Below are positions 10,790 to 24,000 of a stretch of 64,000 nt of DNA, piece after piece. The DNA is from Ectobius pallidus (taxonomy: Eukaryota > Arthropoda > Insecta > Blattodea > Ectobiidae): contig CAXKWD010000002.1 in the NCBI GenBank assembly GCA_964059195.1, positions 53,346,923 through 53,410,922 on the forward strand. The letters run 5' to 3'. The translations under genes were made by a program, and so were the position numbers. Within the stretch, counting starts at the first letter, position 1; every line of letters begins with the position of its first letter. Below the pieces are notes generated by a model. The model was not told the origin of the DNA and searched no databases. It worked only from the letters and a program-made list of their open reading frames with translations.

Positions 10790-12320
10790 TAAAGCTTTGT
10801 AGAGTGGAAAATTTACAGAGTTTACAAATAATTTGTGAAGAGAAAATACCTAATCGTATGATTAATAAATATTACTGTTGGTGTGAAGTTTACAAATTTT
10901 TATCCCCAAACAGGAACATTTAACATAAATGCTTTCACAAAAATGTAAGACTTAAATAAGTCACTAATGCATTAATCCTATCACAGCAAACAAAATGCAT
11001 TTATTAACACTCTTACATGCTTCCTTTTTTTGCAACAATCATAAACCTCAGGGATAACCCTGACATTGGGCTACGTGTATTTTCGAATATTGACTATTAA
11101 AAAAAGCACCGAAAAGCTCATATTTACAGTGTATAATCTTTTATCACCACAAATACACATTCAATCTCAACCATACTGGTAGCTACGTGACACAGCGAAC
11201 AACTGTTATTACTTCTAAGTACTGCAGTACAAGAATTTTACAAAGTGTGTAGTGAGTAGAATTGTTGGTTCTGGCAAATACAACCATCTCAATATGTATT
11301 CCTCTCTAAAGGCTTGAATGGTTTATACCATGACCTGTCTAAGAACTGCAAAACTTTTATATGTAGCCTACTTTTATAAATATTGTGTAAAAAGAAAATT
11401 GTACCTCACAAATTTTTCCAAAACTATTCTTAGAGATATTGGAGTTTGATATACATATCTCAAGTTAATTTAGCAATTGAATCGGTCATTGCAAAAAGGT
11501 CATATTTTTTACAAAAATGAGTCATACACTGAAAATGATGAAGTAAGGGTAGGCCAATGAGTCTGTGTAATAAGTTCATGAGTACGTCTTCAAGTAGTAC
11601 TAGGGTCAGTGCTTTAAACCTTTAATCCATGCAGAAAGGTCATGAGTCTGTACATGGCAGGCATTTTTTCTTTCTCCTGTAAAATTTTAATTATGTGACA
11701 CTCCTTCTGCAATGACCGATTCAGTTAAGGTTCTTATAATGCCACTTAGTTTCTGTAGTAATTTCTTTTAGTACCATATTTACCAAGGCATGATGCTGGT
11801 TATTACGAGTATTTCATTTCATTTGGTTAAAACGGAGAAAAGTGATAAAAGCACATCACTTATTTTTTAACGCTGTTTACCAGACGGAAGATGAGGTTTA
11901 AAACAAAAAGATTGCCAAAAGTGCCTGGTTTTTCCTATAACTAGATAGAATGTTTTGTGTCTGGAGAAAGTAACCACTAGTTAGAAGAAGTCCAAACATG
12001 CATCCAAGGATAGACTGTAGGAAAAAGGAAGCAACAGTACCTCAGTGAAAGGCATCTCTCATAAAATTATGTTTGAATCATCTTACAAGGAGACGTTAAA
12101 AATTATGTGATGAGAAAATTCAGGATGAAGACCTGAAAATTAAACTAAACGAAAGGAATGCATCCAGAACCATAATAGAACAGGAAGTAAAATTTTTTAA
12201 TATTATAAATAAAATTCAGAATGTACACCTGAGAGCTAAATTCAATGAAAATAATGCATCCCATTTGTCCGTTACATATTGGTAATCAGAACAGAAGAGC
12301 AAGTTTAGTTCTTTATTAAC
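10790..12320. other. Intergenic DNA, nothing recognised
   Basis: No coding region, splice-bounded exon or terminal repeat was found. Confidence 0.4.
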
Positions 12321-12324
12321 ATTA

Positions 12325-12838
12325 GGTTTGTTCGCAAAGCAGTCAGAAACCAGGAACAAATCGTTCGCGCATGCGCTCTTTCTCCACACGCGTTCGCAAA
12401 GCGAGAATCTGTGATTCTGATTTCAATCTTCTGTTCGCAAAGCTCTCACGGACAGTTTTTGTACTATAAGAAGAATTTGCAGGCTCTACCATGAATTGTT
12501 ATCAGAGACATGCGCAGTAACCTATTTTCACGCGCCTGACTCCTCCCTCGAAATCCTTGCTCCAGATTTATAAGCATAGGCTACTTATATGTATGAATAA
12601 TGGAAGATAATTAAAAGTTTCCCAAAATATAGTTTATATTGCCGATGTATATTGCATGTATAACATGTTAAAGGGAAATATATATTTTATTTGCATATCA
12701 TATCGATTAAACGCAGAAACTATCGATTCCAAATTCTTCTAACCGTTCGCAAAGTGCAAATCATGGGTAAGTTACAGACTGGACATGCGCAATACAACCA
12801 ATTCTCAAGCAGTCACGGATTTGCTTTGCGAACAAATC
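12325..12838. mobile_element. TA-flanked MITE with repeated GTTCGCAAAG motif
   Basis: The termini are GGTTTGTTCGCAAAGCA and, read inward from the right, GATTTGTTCGCAAAGCA. TA lies at 12323-12324 and 12839-12840. The core GTTCGCAAAG also occurs internally near 12390, 12433 and 12744, all in the orientation of the left end. The 514-bp element has no coding capacity. The TA duplication suggests a Tc1/mariner-type transposase. Confidence 0.75.
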
Positions 12839-12840
12839 TA

Positions 12841-15430
12841 ATATAAATAAAGGTTCTGCTTAATTCTTCAACTCTGTTTTGTCTACTAGGTATGAAAATG
12901 AAGATCATACTGAGAGCTTTGTCAGGGACTGGATTTGAAGAGATTCTGAATGAACTTATGAAATACCAGACTACCTCTACCTACACTACAGTGGAAAAAT
13001 TATCGCTTTTCTGTTGGCTTTGGTCTTCTGATTTCTAGCTTTGCAATGTGAAATTTACACTTTTTATTTTAATCTTCATTTCTGTTAAATTTAGCTGCCT
13101 GCTTGTTATATTTAACTAAAATATTTATTTCCAGTGATCATTACTTCTTCCATAATAAGAAAAACTTAAGCACTAAAAAATTCCAGATGGTATGGCTGTT
13201 ATCTTTTCTGTATTTTCTAATGCACCACTACAACTCATCAAATGTCCTTAAAAACTTTGCCTATACAATGTTAATAGTCTTCTTTTTGCTTTGCTGTAAA
13301 TACCATTGTCATAAGCATTTAAAATTAAAATAAATTTAATACATATATTTATAGGAATTGCAACATTAAATAAAGATAAAGGAACAAGTTTAAAAATAAA
13401 TAATATGTTAAATGCAATCTCTAATAGTTTACCTTACCTTTAAAAAAACGATCAAAGAAGTGATACAATCTTTCAAAGTTCATTCTGATTTTAACTATAA
13501 AACCATTTTTAAGAATAAATTAGCTTACCGTATATTTCCAGTAATTTTAAGCTTACTTTAGTGTGAGAACAAATCTCTTAATACCACACTTACACATTAA
13601 GTGGGATTTCAACATAAGCGTAATTATTTCAAAGATAAGCTAAAGCTTCATTGCTTTTTTTTTTACTTCTGAAAACAGTAAAATTCCATGTCTGGTCTTT
13701 CTATTCATATTTTTGTTATTTAATAACTGAAAAATACTTTCCTATCATGCATATTAAATCTGATCCATAGTTCATCTTTATTGCACTTTTGATTTTACAA
13801 CAGAAACTAAAATAGTGCAATTAACTATTTGAACTGTTCAACCATGGCCATAGAAATGCGGTTTTCTATAGGTTTTATCCAACGCCCATTAACCTTGCAA
13901 CATCATATGTTAGTTCTCTGAACACTTTACACATATGGCACTTAAATTAGTTTGAAATATGTACTTTCTTACATCAAATAATACTGGTAAAATGTGTTAA
14001 TAAGAAGAAATAAAATGCAAATCTGGAAATTTAGAAGTGCTACATAAAATCGGAAATTCCGCAATCTTACTTGTATATGAAAATAAAATTTTTCTATAAC
14101 ACTCGTAACTCTTCTTAAAGTTAGGGTGTCTATTTGTCCCTTTTTTTTTTGGCAAAATGTTCTGCTGTCCCTAAAGTTTTATTGGGGATGCTCAAATGTC
14201 CCGCTTTTTTGTGATTGTGATCGGCCAGTGTATTTCATGCTTCTTTAATGAAAGTTGCAACAGTGAAGACCTTGCTCACTGTCAAAACACACTTTAATGG
14301 GGTATCATATGCTGACTTTTATGATAAAGTATCAGAAGAAAATGCACTTCTTTATAAATAAATAGAAGTTAAAAGTACAGTGAGAGTGAGGCATCTACTT
14401 TTATGGAATAAATTATCTACACCAGTCTGAAGAAGAAATTTAAGAAGTCATTTGGGATAATTTATGTGCATGAGACAAAAGTAAATTTTAAATATTCCCT
14501 AAATTTTCTATGCCATCATCCAGTGAAACAGCACGAGACTGCAGGTTCAACTATAGCTGGTATGAGAACCCCTGAATCCTAAATCCTAAATCTCAAATAC
14601 GAAGCATCTTTAATGATGTTAACTTGAAACGTTTTCAGCTTTTGTGTGTTCCTCCTGTTTTTGGCCCTGTGAAGAAAAGAAAACCTACTGCAGGTGCTGC
14701 TTTGTCAATGTTAGAGGAAACTGTCAAGAAATTATCCATGTCAATGGACACAAATACCGGTGCTAGTAAATATGAGTCACTTTTAAGGAGGTATAGTTAC
14801 TTGGTGACTCTTGTATCAATTTTTCGCCTAAGAATATTTATAATATTATAAGTCATATAAATAATTGTCTTTACACACATAAGCATAATCTTATTTTGGT
14901 ACCATAAATCAAATTGAATTATGTGTTATGCTAATTATTTATGACAGATTGGTGTTCTTAAGATTCTATTCTGCAGTTTAAATTTTGCCCTTTGACTTGA
15001 TGGATAATACAACAGATTGTAATCAAGTACTGATGACAGCCAAATATCTATATAATTTAAAGTTTATAATAAACAAAAAATAATTTACAGCCCAAAGGTG
15101 GCCCAAATCTTTATTTGGACATTCATGTATATTACAAAAAAGAATTTAAAAAACAGTAAATGGCTGAAGATAAACAATCCTGAATAGTATGCTCTTAAAA
15201 AAAAGGGGGTAATTTTCTAGAATGTTATGCTATGATGTCTGTCAAATGACATCATGAAATTTCCATTATGTATGAAGTTATGTTGTATGAATTTTAAGGG
15301 ATTTTAATAATAAATATTGTGAACATAGAGATAAATAAGGTTCATTTTGAAATTTACTCACATATTTTGTTGGAGTAGTAGTATTTAACAGTTGAATAAT
15401 GAACTATTTTAGGCTCAAACTTATTCATGA
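12841..15430. other. Intergenic DNA, nothing firmly recognised
   Basis: Short open frames (13103-13333, 14624-14851) show no domain, codon pattern or splice signals. A motif at about 14127-14210 with repeated TGTCCC words may be an old transposon end, but no partner terminus was found. Confidence 0.35.
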
Positions 15431-15439
15431 ATAAATCAA

Positions 15440-15965
15440 AATGGTGGACTGTTTTATATCCAACATACTCCACTTTCACTGAATTATCTAAATAAGGGGG
15501 TTAGGGAGCAGGAGCTTCATAAGAGGGCTCTCTCAAATAGCAGATAAGAAACAAGTAATTTCAGAACGAAAGCCTCGTCAAGTTATGGCAGGTAATTGGT
15601 AATAGTAAAAAGTCATTGACATCTATGAACCAAGCTGTGAACTGTTGTATGCATATCCTATATTGCATTCTGTTCATCACGTCTCAACAATCTCTTAACT
15701 CAGTGGATAGAGCATTGAATTGGTAATCTATGGTTATCAAAACCTGACCTAAGCAAAGTAAATTTAATAAGTGTTATTGCAATACTTGTATTAGTAGATT
15801 GTAGAAATACTAGAAATAAGATCATATAAGATGTAGAAGAAAAACCAGTCAAAAGCAAAAGGAGAAGAGAGCCAGGATTCATTTTCAAACTAAAACATTA
15901 AAATCAATGAAGTCATCCATTGGTGGTTCATAAACATGATCACATTCTATGAAAAGAAAAGGTAC
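15440..15965 (+). repeat. Composite repeat with tRNA-derived module (family A, copy 1)
   Basis: The stretch aligns by eye to 34555-35110. A tRNA-like module at about 15690-15745 (CTCTTAACTCAGTGGATAGA, then GCATTGAATTGGTAATCTA) resembles a tRNA 5' half with an A-box. The downstream body shares GTAGAAATACTAGA, CAAAAGGAGA and CACATTCTATGAAA-like words with the other copies. This is a SINE-type element, here diverged. A third, partial copy is at 45330-45610. Confidence 0.6.
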
Positions 15966-18061
15966 CAGGATAAAATAGTTATTGGATTTTCACTATGAGA
16001 TTTACCTTTTACTTTATGTTAATCCTAAAACCAAAACATTTATCTTTATAAGGCTTTACACCTCTAATTACCTGCACTAATATTTATTCATCTATGTATC
16101 AATTTATAAAATTTACAGGGCTCTTGACATCATTATACACATCTATTCTGAAGTCAAGAGTAAGCAAATCCCCTTCTGGCATTAGTCCTTTACCTCACTC
16201 AAATTGGCAGACCATGGTATTTGAACAGATGATCTGAATGTGAGTCCACCTCAGCGTCACTCAGTACTAGCTACGGCACTGAGGAAATTTCCATTTGCAT
16301 ACGCTGACCACCTTTTCACTTTAATTTGCTGCCATTTGAAATTCTGGGAGACTCAATCTACAGGAACCCTAAAGCAATATTTATACTCTTGTCATTTATA
16401 GTAGCTCTAATTTGCAACTTACCAGAAGTTATTTTGTATCAAGCAAATTAAATACTCTAAGCTGAGACTGTCTTTATTTGATGGATACCAAGATTTAGTT
16501 GAATGCAAATTTACTTAAACAAAGGTTATCAAATGTAATACTTTCCCAGCCATAAGTGCAATTGATGCAAATTACATACAAACAATACTTTTGTACACAA
16601 ATATAAAATAAATAATATTTCATGACCAAGTTTTCTCTCTCTCGCTTTAATTAAATTACTGATACTTTCACTCATTCATAATCTGTAATGTTTTAATATT
16701 TCATACATCATGAACTTATTAAAAAGACTGACTGAGTAATTGGCTTTTATTCCTCTTTATCTTGAAGGACTACCCTTATTTCTGACATTGAACAATATAA
16801 AGATAGACATGAAATAATTTTTGTATATTAAAAAGAAGAAATATTTAACTACCCAACGCAAGCAGATGTTTACAATGGATATATGAATTTGTTCAGATAA
16901 TACTATAAACAGCAAAATGGAAACATGCTAATATTCCATTTGTTTTCTACTCTGTAGATGAACAGGTATAACATGTACTGTACACTGCTGAGGGCTTTCA
17001 ATTCAATCGTAGATAAAATGTGTTTACCACACAAAATCAATTCTCACAGATAAGTACAAAAAAATCAACTTATAATAACTATTAGTAAAAGTAAAGTAGA
17101 ATAGGCCTTCCTTTTACCACAACTATGTTATCTTACTCCTTATAAATTGATCTTTTTTGCACATATACTGTTATTATGATTGGAAAAATGTGTATGAAGA
17201 TAGTTTCCAATCTCTAACAAGTCTTCAAATCAGATGAAACACTATAGGTAACATAAAAGTAAATTCTTTCATCATTCTAATTCCCTACATCCAACAGAAG
17301 GTGTATCAGAAACATGTGTACAATTTAAATGACAATTACCAATCAAGTGTACATGTTATGGTATGTTTCTCCTAGTGCCATCTGAACAGAAGCAGCATCA
17401 CATTAAAATTAAAAATTTTGCAATATTCAAAAGACGGGCAGAAATAGAGCAGAAAGAAGTTATTTTAGGATTTCTTCCTTTTGCTATTTGAAAATAAAGT
17501 GAAGCATTATTAAATGCTAAATTTTCATTATATGAATATACATTGTACGCTTTGGACCAATAACATGATCCAAAAATATATATTTCCTCAATATAATTTT
17601 TTAAATGTAACTTAGTTCTACATTTTGATCATGTTATTAATAATTGGAATGCTCATAACTTCAAAAATCCATACAATTCCATGGCATACAAGCCTGGATA
17701 AGCATTACTACATAGTACCTTCTTTAACAAAGCAACATAATTTTTGTAAGACAGAATATTTAAACAACGAATAATTAATTCAGGATTATTTGTTTACATT
17801 TTCTTAACCATGTAAGAAAATGACTTATACAAAGAAAACTAGTGTGAAGATGTAGCCCATCATCATAAGATGGAATAACATCCAACAGCCAGTCAAGATA
17901 TGGTCAAAATATGGTGTGAAAGTTGAACTCAAAATACTCCACCACAACCCAAAGTCAGTTTTACAATATATGTGAGATCTAAACAAGTTTTACCTCATGA
18001 TGATTGCTTGCTATTTGCCAGGGACATCCCACTCACTGGATCTGCTAGGATTATGGTGCTA
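15966..18061. other. Region downstream of arfaptin, probable 3' UTR plus intergenic DNA
   Basis: The 3' UTR of the minus-strand arfaptin gene must start at 18061 and run leftward. Candidate minus-strand AATAAA signals (TTTATT on plus) occur at 16746-16751 and 16473-16478, but neither can be assigned with confidence. No other gene is seen. Confidence 0.4.
16120..16320 (-). repeat. Possible tRNA-derived SINE relic
   Basis: On the minus strand, a tRNA-like stretch (GCTGAGGTGGACTCACATTC, then a B-box-like GTTCAAATACC) precedes a short unique tail. It is old and no duplication is visible. Confidence 0.4.
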
Positions 18062-21000
18062 CTATTGCTCCAACCATGATGATACCGAAGAATTGGGTGA
18101 CTTCACCTTGATATTGAACTGTTTCAGAGTTGCCTCCAAGGCTGTTTGGTTGCCGGAAAAATATGCAGACACAGCATTATGGAAAAGCAGGAGCTGTTTG
18201 TGCATCACCTTAATCTGTGGGGGGAAAATGACAATTTATTTTAGCTCCAATTACAATAATAATCACACTTCATTGAAGGAGATAATATATGTTGGGACAA
18301 GCCCAAGTTAGATCATATTTAAATGCAGTGCTAATGTTATTTTATGTTCCAATATTATTTGTGCGTGCACGTTAGTGCAGTCCCTCTTCAGGAAAATATT
18401 GCATTCTTTCTTGGAATTCCCAGAGCATCAAGCCCTATGCTCAGATAGCAGATGTCTTTTATCTTTTACACATTTCCCCACTGATTTAGGATATATAAGA
18501 ATGGGAAATAGAGCAATAGAACAAATGTGCCAAAAAGTTGTTGGGACCAGAGTATGGCCTATGGTCGAGGGAACTCCGTGGGAGGTGGAGGCCCTCCCCA
18601 TAAGAAGAAGAACCAGTGTCTTCATGCCAGTAAAATACCATTCCCTATGGCTGGAAGGTCGATATGCATTGCTTAGTTGGCTAGCATAATGCCTATTTGC
18701 AATTATATTCAGGCATTCATAATGTCACAAGTAATGTGTATACAGTAACTTTACTTACTTTGTGAGTGACAATGAATTTACTTACATTAATAGAGTGTTT
18801 TCTGTTAGATCAATCAGCAGATTACCTGCGTTGCATCAAACAAGCATAAATACATCATACTTCTTTGCAATGAAGTTTATATCTTAAGTGCATGTTCTTA
18901 ATAACTCTATACACATTACAATGGTTCTTGCATAATTCAGCACTTTGCAAGCAATCGATTCATACTTATCTTTGTCTAAAGTCATTGTGACCACAGGCAA
19001 TCAACGGGTTGCATCATATTGCTTAACCTTGCCATCCTAAATAAAGTGATAACATTTCAAGCTTAGCAATATTATAATCTACAAATATATTATTAAAGGA
19101 CTGGCTTGAATTAACTTTTTCCTCCTATAATAATTTCTGGCTTAATAAAGTGTCGGAAATTCAAAATTATGTGCAGGAAATTCAAAATTTTGTACCAGGT
19201 TATGTCCATTCTCCACTCGTGAAACGTAAAAAGAGAGAAAGATCCTTGCATGGATAATCCGCAAACTGGAAAAAATACCCATGGATAGTCAGGAGTTTGC
19301 TGTAGTTCTAATAAATTTCTTTTGAGGATACTCTTAAATAAAGTAACAACATGAAAGGACTACAATATTTTTCAGTTACTTCTGTGACTTTGATTATTTC
19401 CACAAGGTCTAGAGATTTCTGAAAAACTTACAGTAACACACCACTTCTGGACTATAGATAATGGATTTGAAGAAGAAATAAAATTGTTAAAGGCTTGCAA
19501 AAACAATTAAGAACTTACAGAAAGAAAGTATTTATTCACAAAAATAGAAATATTGTTATACTTTGATATCCTAAAGGATAAAAATCTCATCTTAATTTTT
19601 AATTTAACATATAATATAATACAACCCCAAAGAGCAAAGCTCATGAGAGGGGTGACATAAATACATTGGTTCAAAGGAACAAAAAAAATTACAACACATA
19701 CTATAATTATCAGGAGGCTATAACAAATTCACTGTGACAAACATAGGCCTACTACAAAACACACACAAAAAAAAAAAAACTTGAAATATACTAAGCATTT
19801 TTGAAATATGCATTTTTTTATACGACTTCACAGAAATATATTACAACTATCCTACTGAACCAGTAGGATACACATCTAAAAAGTATGATAATGCTTTTGT
19901 TTTAAAATTCCTAATGGAACTGGACACGCTTTCAGGTAACATGTTATACAATTTTATAGCATGAGGTAATATTCCATTTAGGCCATATGTAGTGGATTCG
20001 CTATGAGTTACAAAAAGATGAGTGACTTGTCTTGTGTTATGGAGATGAACATCTTCGGGTGTAATTAAGGTGGTGTTGGATTTAATAAGTTTATATTTGA
20101 TAGAATGTAAGTGAATGTAAGTAATCTAATCTTAAGATTAGATCATCCTACAAAGACATTTATTGGAAAGATGGGAAGCTCATCAGTTAATCTTAGCTGA
20201 GGATGAAGGCAAGAATCATACAGTATATAAAAAACATTGTATACCACCTACCCTATTCTCATCGAGGAACTTCAACTTGATGGAAACATCTGAGCGCAAT
20301 TTCTCAAAAGTCACTTTGTGATGTTCGTAATTCTGCTGTGCTTCTTCCAATCGTGCTGTGTTAGCATCATTTCTGGGAGCCTGTGCCAGCAGCTCCAGAT
20401 CGGTTCGGTATGCATCATACTCTATCCTACAGAAATAAGAAGAATACCAAATTAAATTGTTATAGTATTTTGAAATTTGATACATGTAACAAGATCCCTT
20501 CAGTCCAAAAATATCAGAAAAATGTCTGTGTGTGGGTGTGAATAGCTGAACAATAGAACTCGATAATAAAATAACGAAAGAAAACATAACATCTTTTCAA
20601 GAGTCTTGCAGTTTTTATCCTTCTGGCAACTAAAGATTGGGATTACAAAATCTGTGGATAATTTAAGAGATGATAAATTGAGGACTTTAAAAGAGGCATT
20701 AAAAAAGATATACTCCTTAACAAACATGATACTCCTGAAGTTCATTCACTTTATTGAGAACAACATCCAAATAACAGTGTATAATGCTTATATGCCAGTT
20801 TTCTTACAATCAAGGAAACTGGAAACAGAGCACACACATTGTAAAAGTGTTTGTTTATGTTGCACAGCTGAATGCACCTTCTGGATCGACTGCTGTGCAC
20901 TATTGAAATCCTGTAATTTTTATTCATGTTAAATGTATATATTTAGGTGCTTGTGTTTCATTTATGACAAAGCAGTGCAATATTACATAACAGGAAGATG

Positions 21001-24000
21001 TTACATTTCAGTTTTGTAGATTTGTATTGTTACAAATGTAAACTATTATTTTAATTTTACTTATTATAAATGTTTTTAGGTTTTATTGGATTATACTTAA
21101 TATTTAAAAAGTAGTGTTTTTACATTTTGAGTAAATTATTCTGTATCAAATGTAAGCATCCTGAACATTTTAGTAATCAATGTCCAGTAGCAGCTGTCCA
21201 CTGCCTCGGGGGAGTGGTAGTGTGATTGCCACCCTGGTGGCAAGGGTTCAATTCTCAGCCTGGTTGGGGATTTTTCAGTAGTGGAAAAATTCCTTCCTGG
21301 GTTCAGGACTGGGTATTGTGTTGTCCATTCATTCCCATCCTGCAAATGGATGACTTTGTTCTGGGACTGGACATGCCTTCGAGCAGAACACTCATCATCA
21401 TCAATAATTGTAAAATATGTTATTGCCACAAAATGGAAAAAAAACTCCCTAATGCTGATTCTTAATCATTTGTGGAACTTATAAATTATGGTTGCAGTAT
21501 CATTAATGATACAGTGATGTGGTATACCGGTAACTGACTTATTAATCCACTGAGTTGAAGTTATGTACATATACATTTGACTTTGGCAGAACATGTTTCA
21601 CTGACCATTGTCTACATCTTCACCTGAGCAGTATAAGTGAGGTGAGTACAACATGTCAACTCAATGGATTAATATGTCTAATGGGGTACTACTATTTAAC
21701 TGTCTTCTTTCATTAACTTCATTCTAGAATACCATGCAACTAGTTTTACATAGCATAACATACTTTTCCAATGGGACAGATTCTGTTCTTTCTGCCTGTT
21801 TTGTTCTACTGCTTAAAGTTGTAGGCATTTGTTATGTAAGTTAAAGGACCTAAAATTTAAAAGGTTATGACTGTGGGATCTCAGATTTTTTGTACATTCT
21901 ACTACCAGTATGTGAATTTTTAAGTTGTGGACAGTGAGATGGTCATGTATGAAAGTAATATGATTGGTGGTTCAGCTGTAAGTAGTAGCCTAATTGATGT
22001 AATATTAGGGATGTTCAGGTGGTCTTAATTTAAAATATCATGAAAAGCACATGCAGTAAAATAAAATGCATATCTACTTACTTACGTACTCACTTAATCA
22101 ATGGAAATAGACAATTCCTAAGAAAGCTAAAGAATATTATCTTTTTTATGGAATCCGGAGATTCAAAACTGCGCTTACCTGAGCCCACCATTCAACTCTA
22201 ATCTGTGCTAACTCCATCCAACCAACATTTGCAAATCCTATTTCTCTTAATTCTATCCTAATATTATCCTCCCACCTATGTCTAGGTCTTCCAAGTGGTC
22301 TTTTCCCTTCAGGTCTCCCAGCCAATATTTTTGAGATAGGCTATGTCTTTCCTCTTTCATCCATGCAACATGCCCAGCCTATTTCATCCTCAATTATTGA
22401 ATTACCCTTACTATATTCAGTGAAGAGTACAGGTTATGAATCTTGTTGTTATGCAGTTAAACCAATAACTTTTACTGTTTGTTCCCCATTCTAATTGCTT
22501 TGTGACTCACCTAGATGTTTCATATTGCCGAATGGTGAGAAGTGTATCCTCAATTGTTTTATTACAGAGAGTATTAACAGAAGACACGAAGAAGTTCAGG
22601 GCTCCGAGGAGGGTCTCACCATTCTTCGTGAGGTTTCTTTGAGTCTCGGCATTGTACAGGAATTCTTCCTGAAGCTCTGGCGATTTCTGAGCCAAATCCG
22701 AGAAGGCTTCTCCTAATGCATGCTATAAGAAACGGATACATCACATTAAATAGAACTACCAACTTATGAGAGAAGTTAAAAATGTGAAACAATGTTACTA
22801 TCACTATAAAACACTTGCCTGGGTCTGAACAACATGGTAGAAATGACTTGCAAGAGCACGTGATAGGCGTAGAATATTTGAATACTTTCTCTGTGTGTCT
22901 CTTAACTGCTCGATTTGAGACTCCAACTCTGCAATATTAAAGACACTTTAAAGTAATATTAAATATTATGCAAAATATTAAAGCCTTACTAATAAAAGTT
23001 GCTTAAATATGCACTGAGCAGTTGTTTGATTATCACCACACACCATGTTACTATTAATCCCTGCATAACTGCTAAGGGTTACACCGGGTTTGAATGTGAA
23101 ATGTCATCAAACATGTCATGCACGGGCTAAAGCATGTGACTGCTGTATGCCAATGTTGCCATCTATCCAAGCAGTTGACAAACAGCAGAGGGATTATTAG
23201 TAAATTTTTCTCCTCGGCTGTGTATATTCCTGGTATTTAAATGTTACACGGATTATTGGTAATACTGTGTATTTTCAATTACAAAAGTATTCAGTTACAA
23301 AAGTAGAATACAGACTAATAACCAATACCTCCATTGCAACACCCTAGGAGAATGCTCAGGCTACTGGGGGGAAAACCAAGCACAAAATGGGCAAGTGCCC
23401 AAAGTGTCTTGTCCGCTATGTGTGAACCCTCATAATAGCCAATCTGCATGAGGATTTCACAGGGTTTCCCTCACTCTATCAGATGAATACCAAATTGGAG
23501 ACACGACCCCCTCTAGACAGATGTGAACATAAAGAAAATACATAGTTACATTATTCCTCAAGCGAACATCTAGCTCAATACTCCTTTCCCCTTTGATTTA
23601 GGACATACAAGAATGGGAAATTGAGCAATAGAACTATTGCGTTGAAAAGTTGATTGGTTGGTTGGTTGGTTGCTAATGCCCAGCTTGTTGGAGTTCTTCC
23701 ATTAGCTGTCTTGCTTCCCAGTAGCGTGTAGATAAGTCTGAGCTGTGTAATGCTCTACACTGTAGTAGGTGCTCGCTGTCCATAACAGATTCTTGTTGGT
23801 CGCAAAGAACACATTTTGGAGAAGTATAGATATTGAGTTTGTGAAGGTGTGCTGCCAAACAGTCGTATCCTGTATAAAGTCTGAAGAGTGCTACTGCATT
23901 CATTCTGTGTGATTAGAGGTTTCCATTTTTTATTTTCCCTTTCTCCGTATGTTTCTTTCTTTATGTTCTGCTTGATGGATTTATTAATGAGTACCTTTGC

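Noticed and set aside
14624..14851. 75-codon open frame
   Set aside because: No recognisable family and no splice context.
18375..18689. 104-codon open frame on plus in arfaptin intron 5
   Set aside because: It lies in interspersed repeat family B and has no domain.
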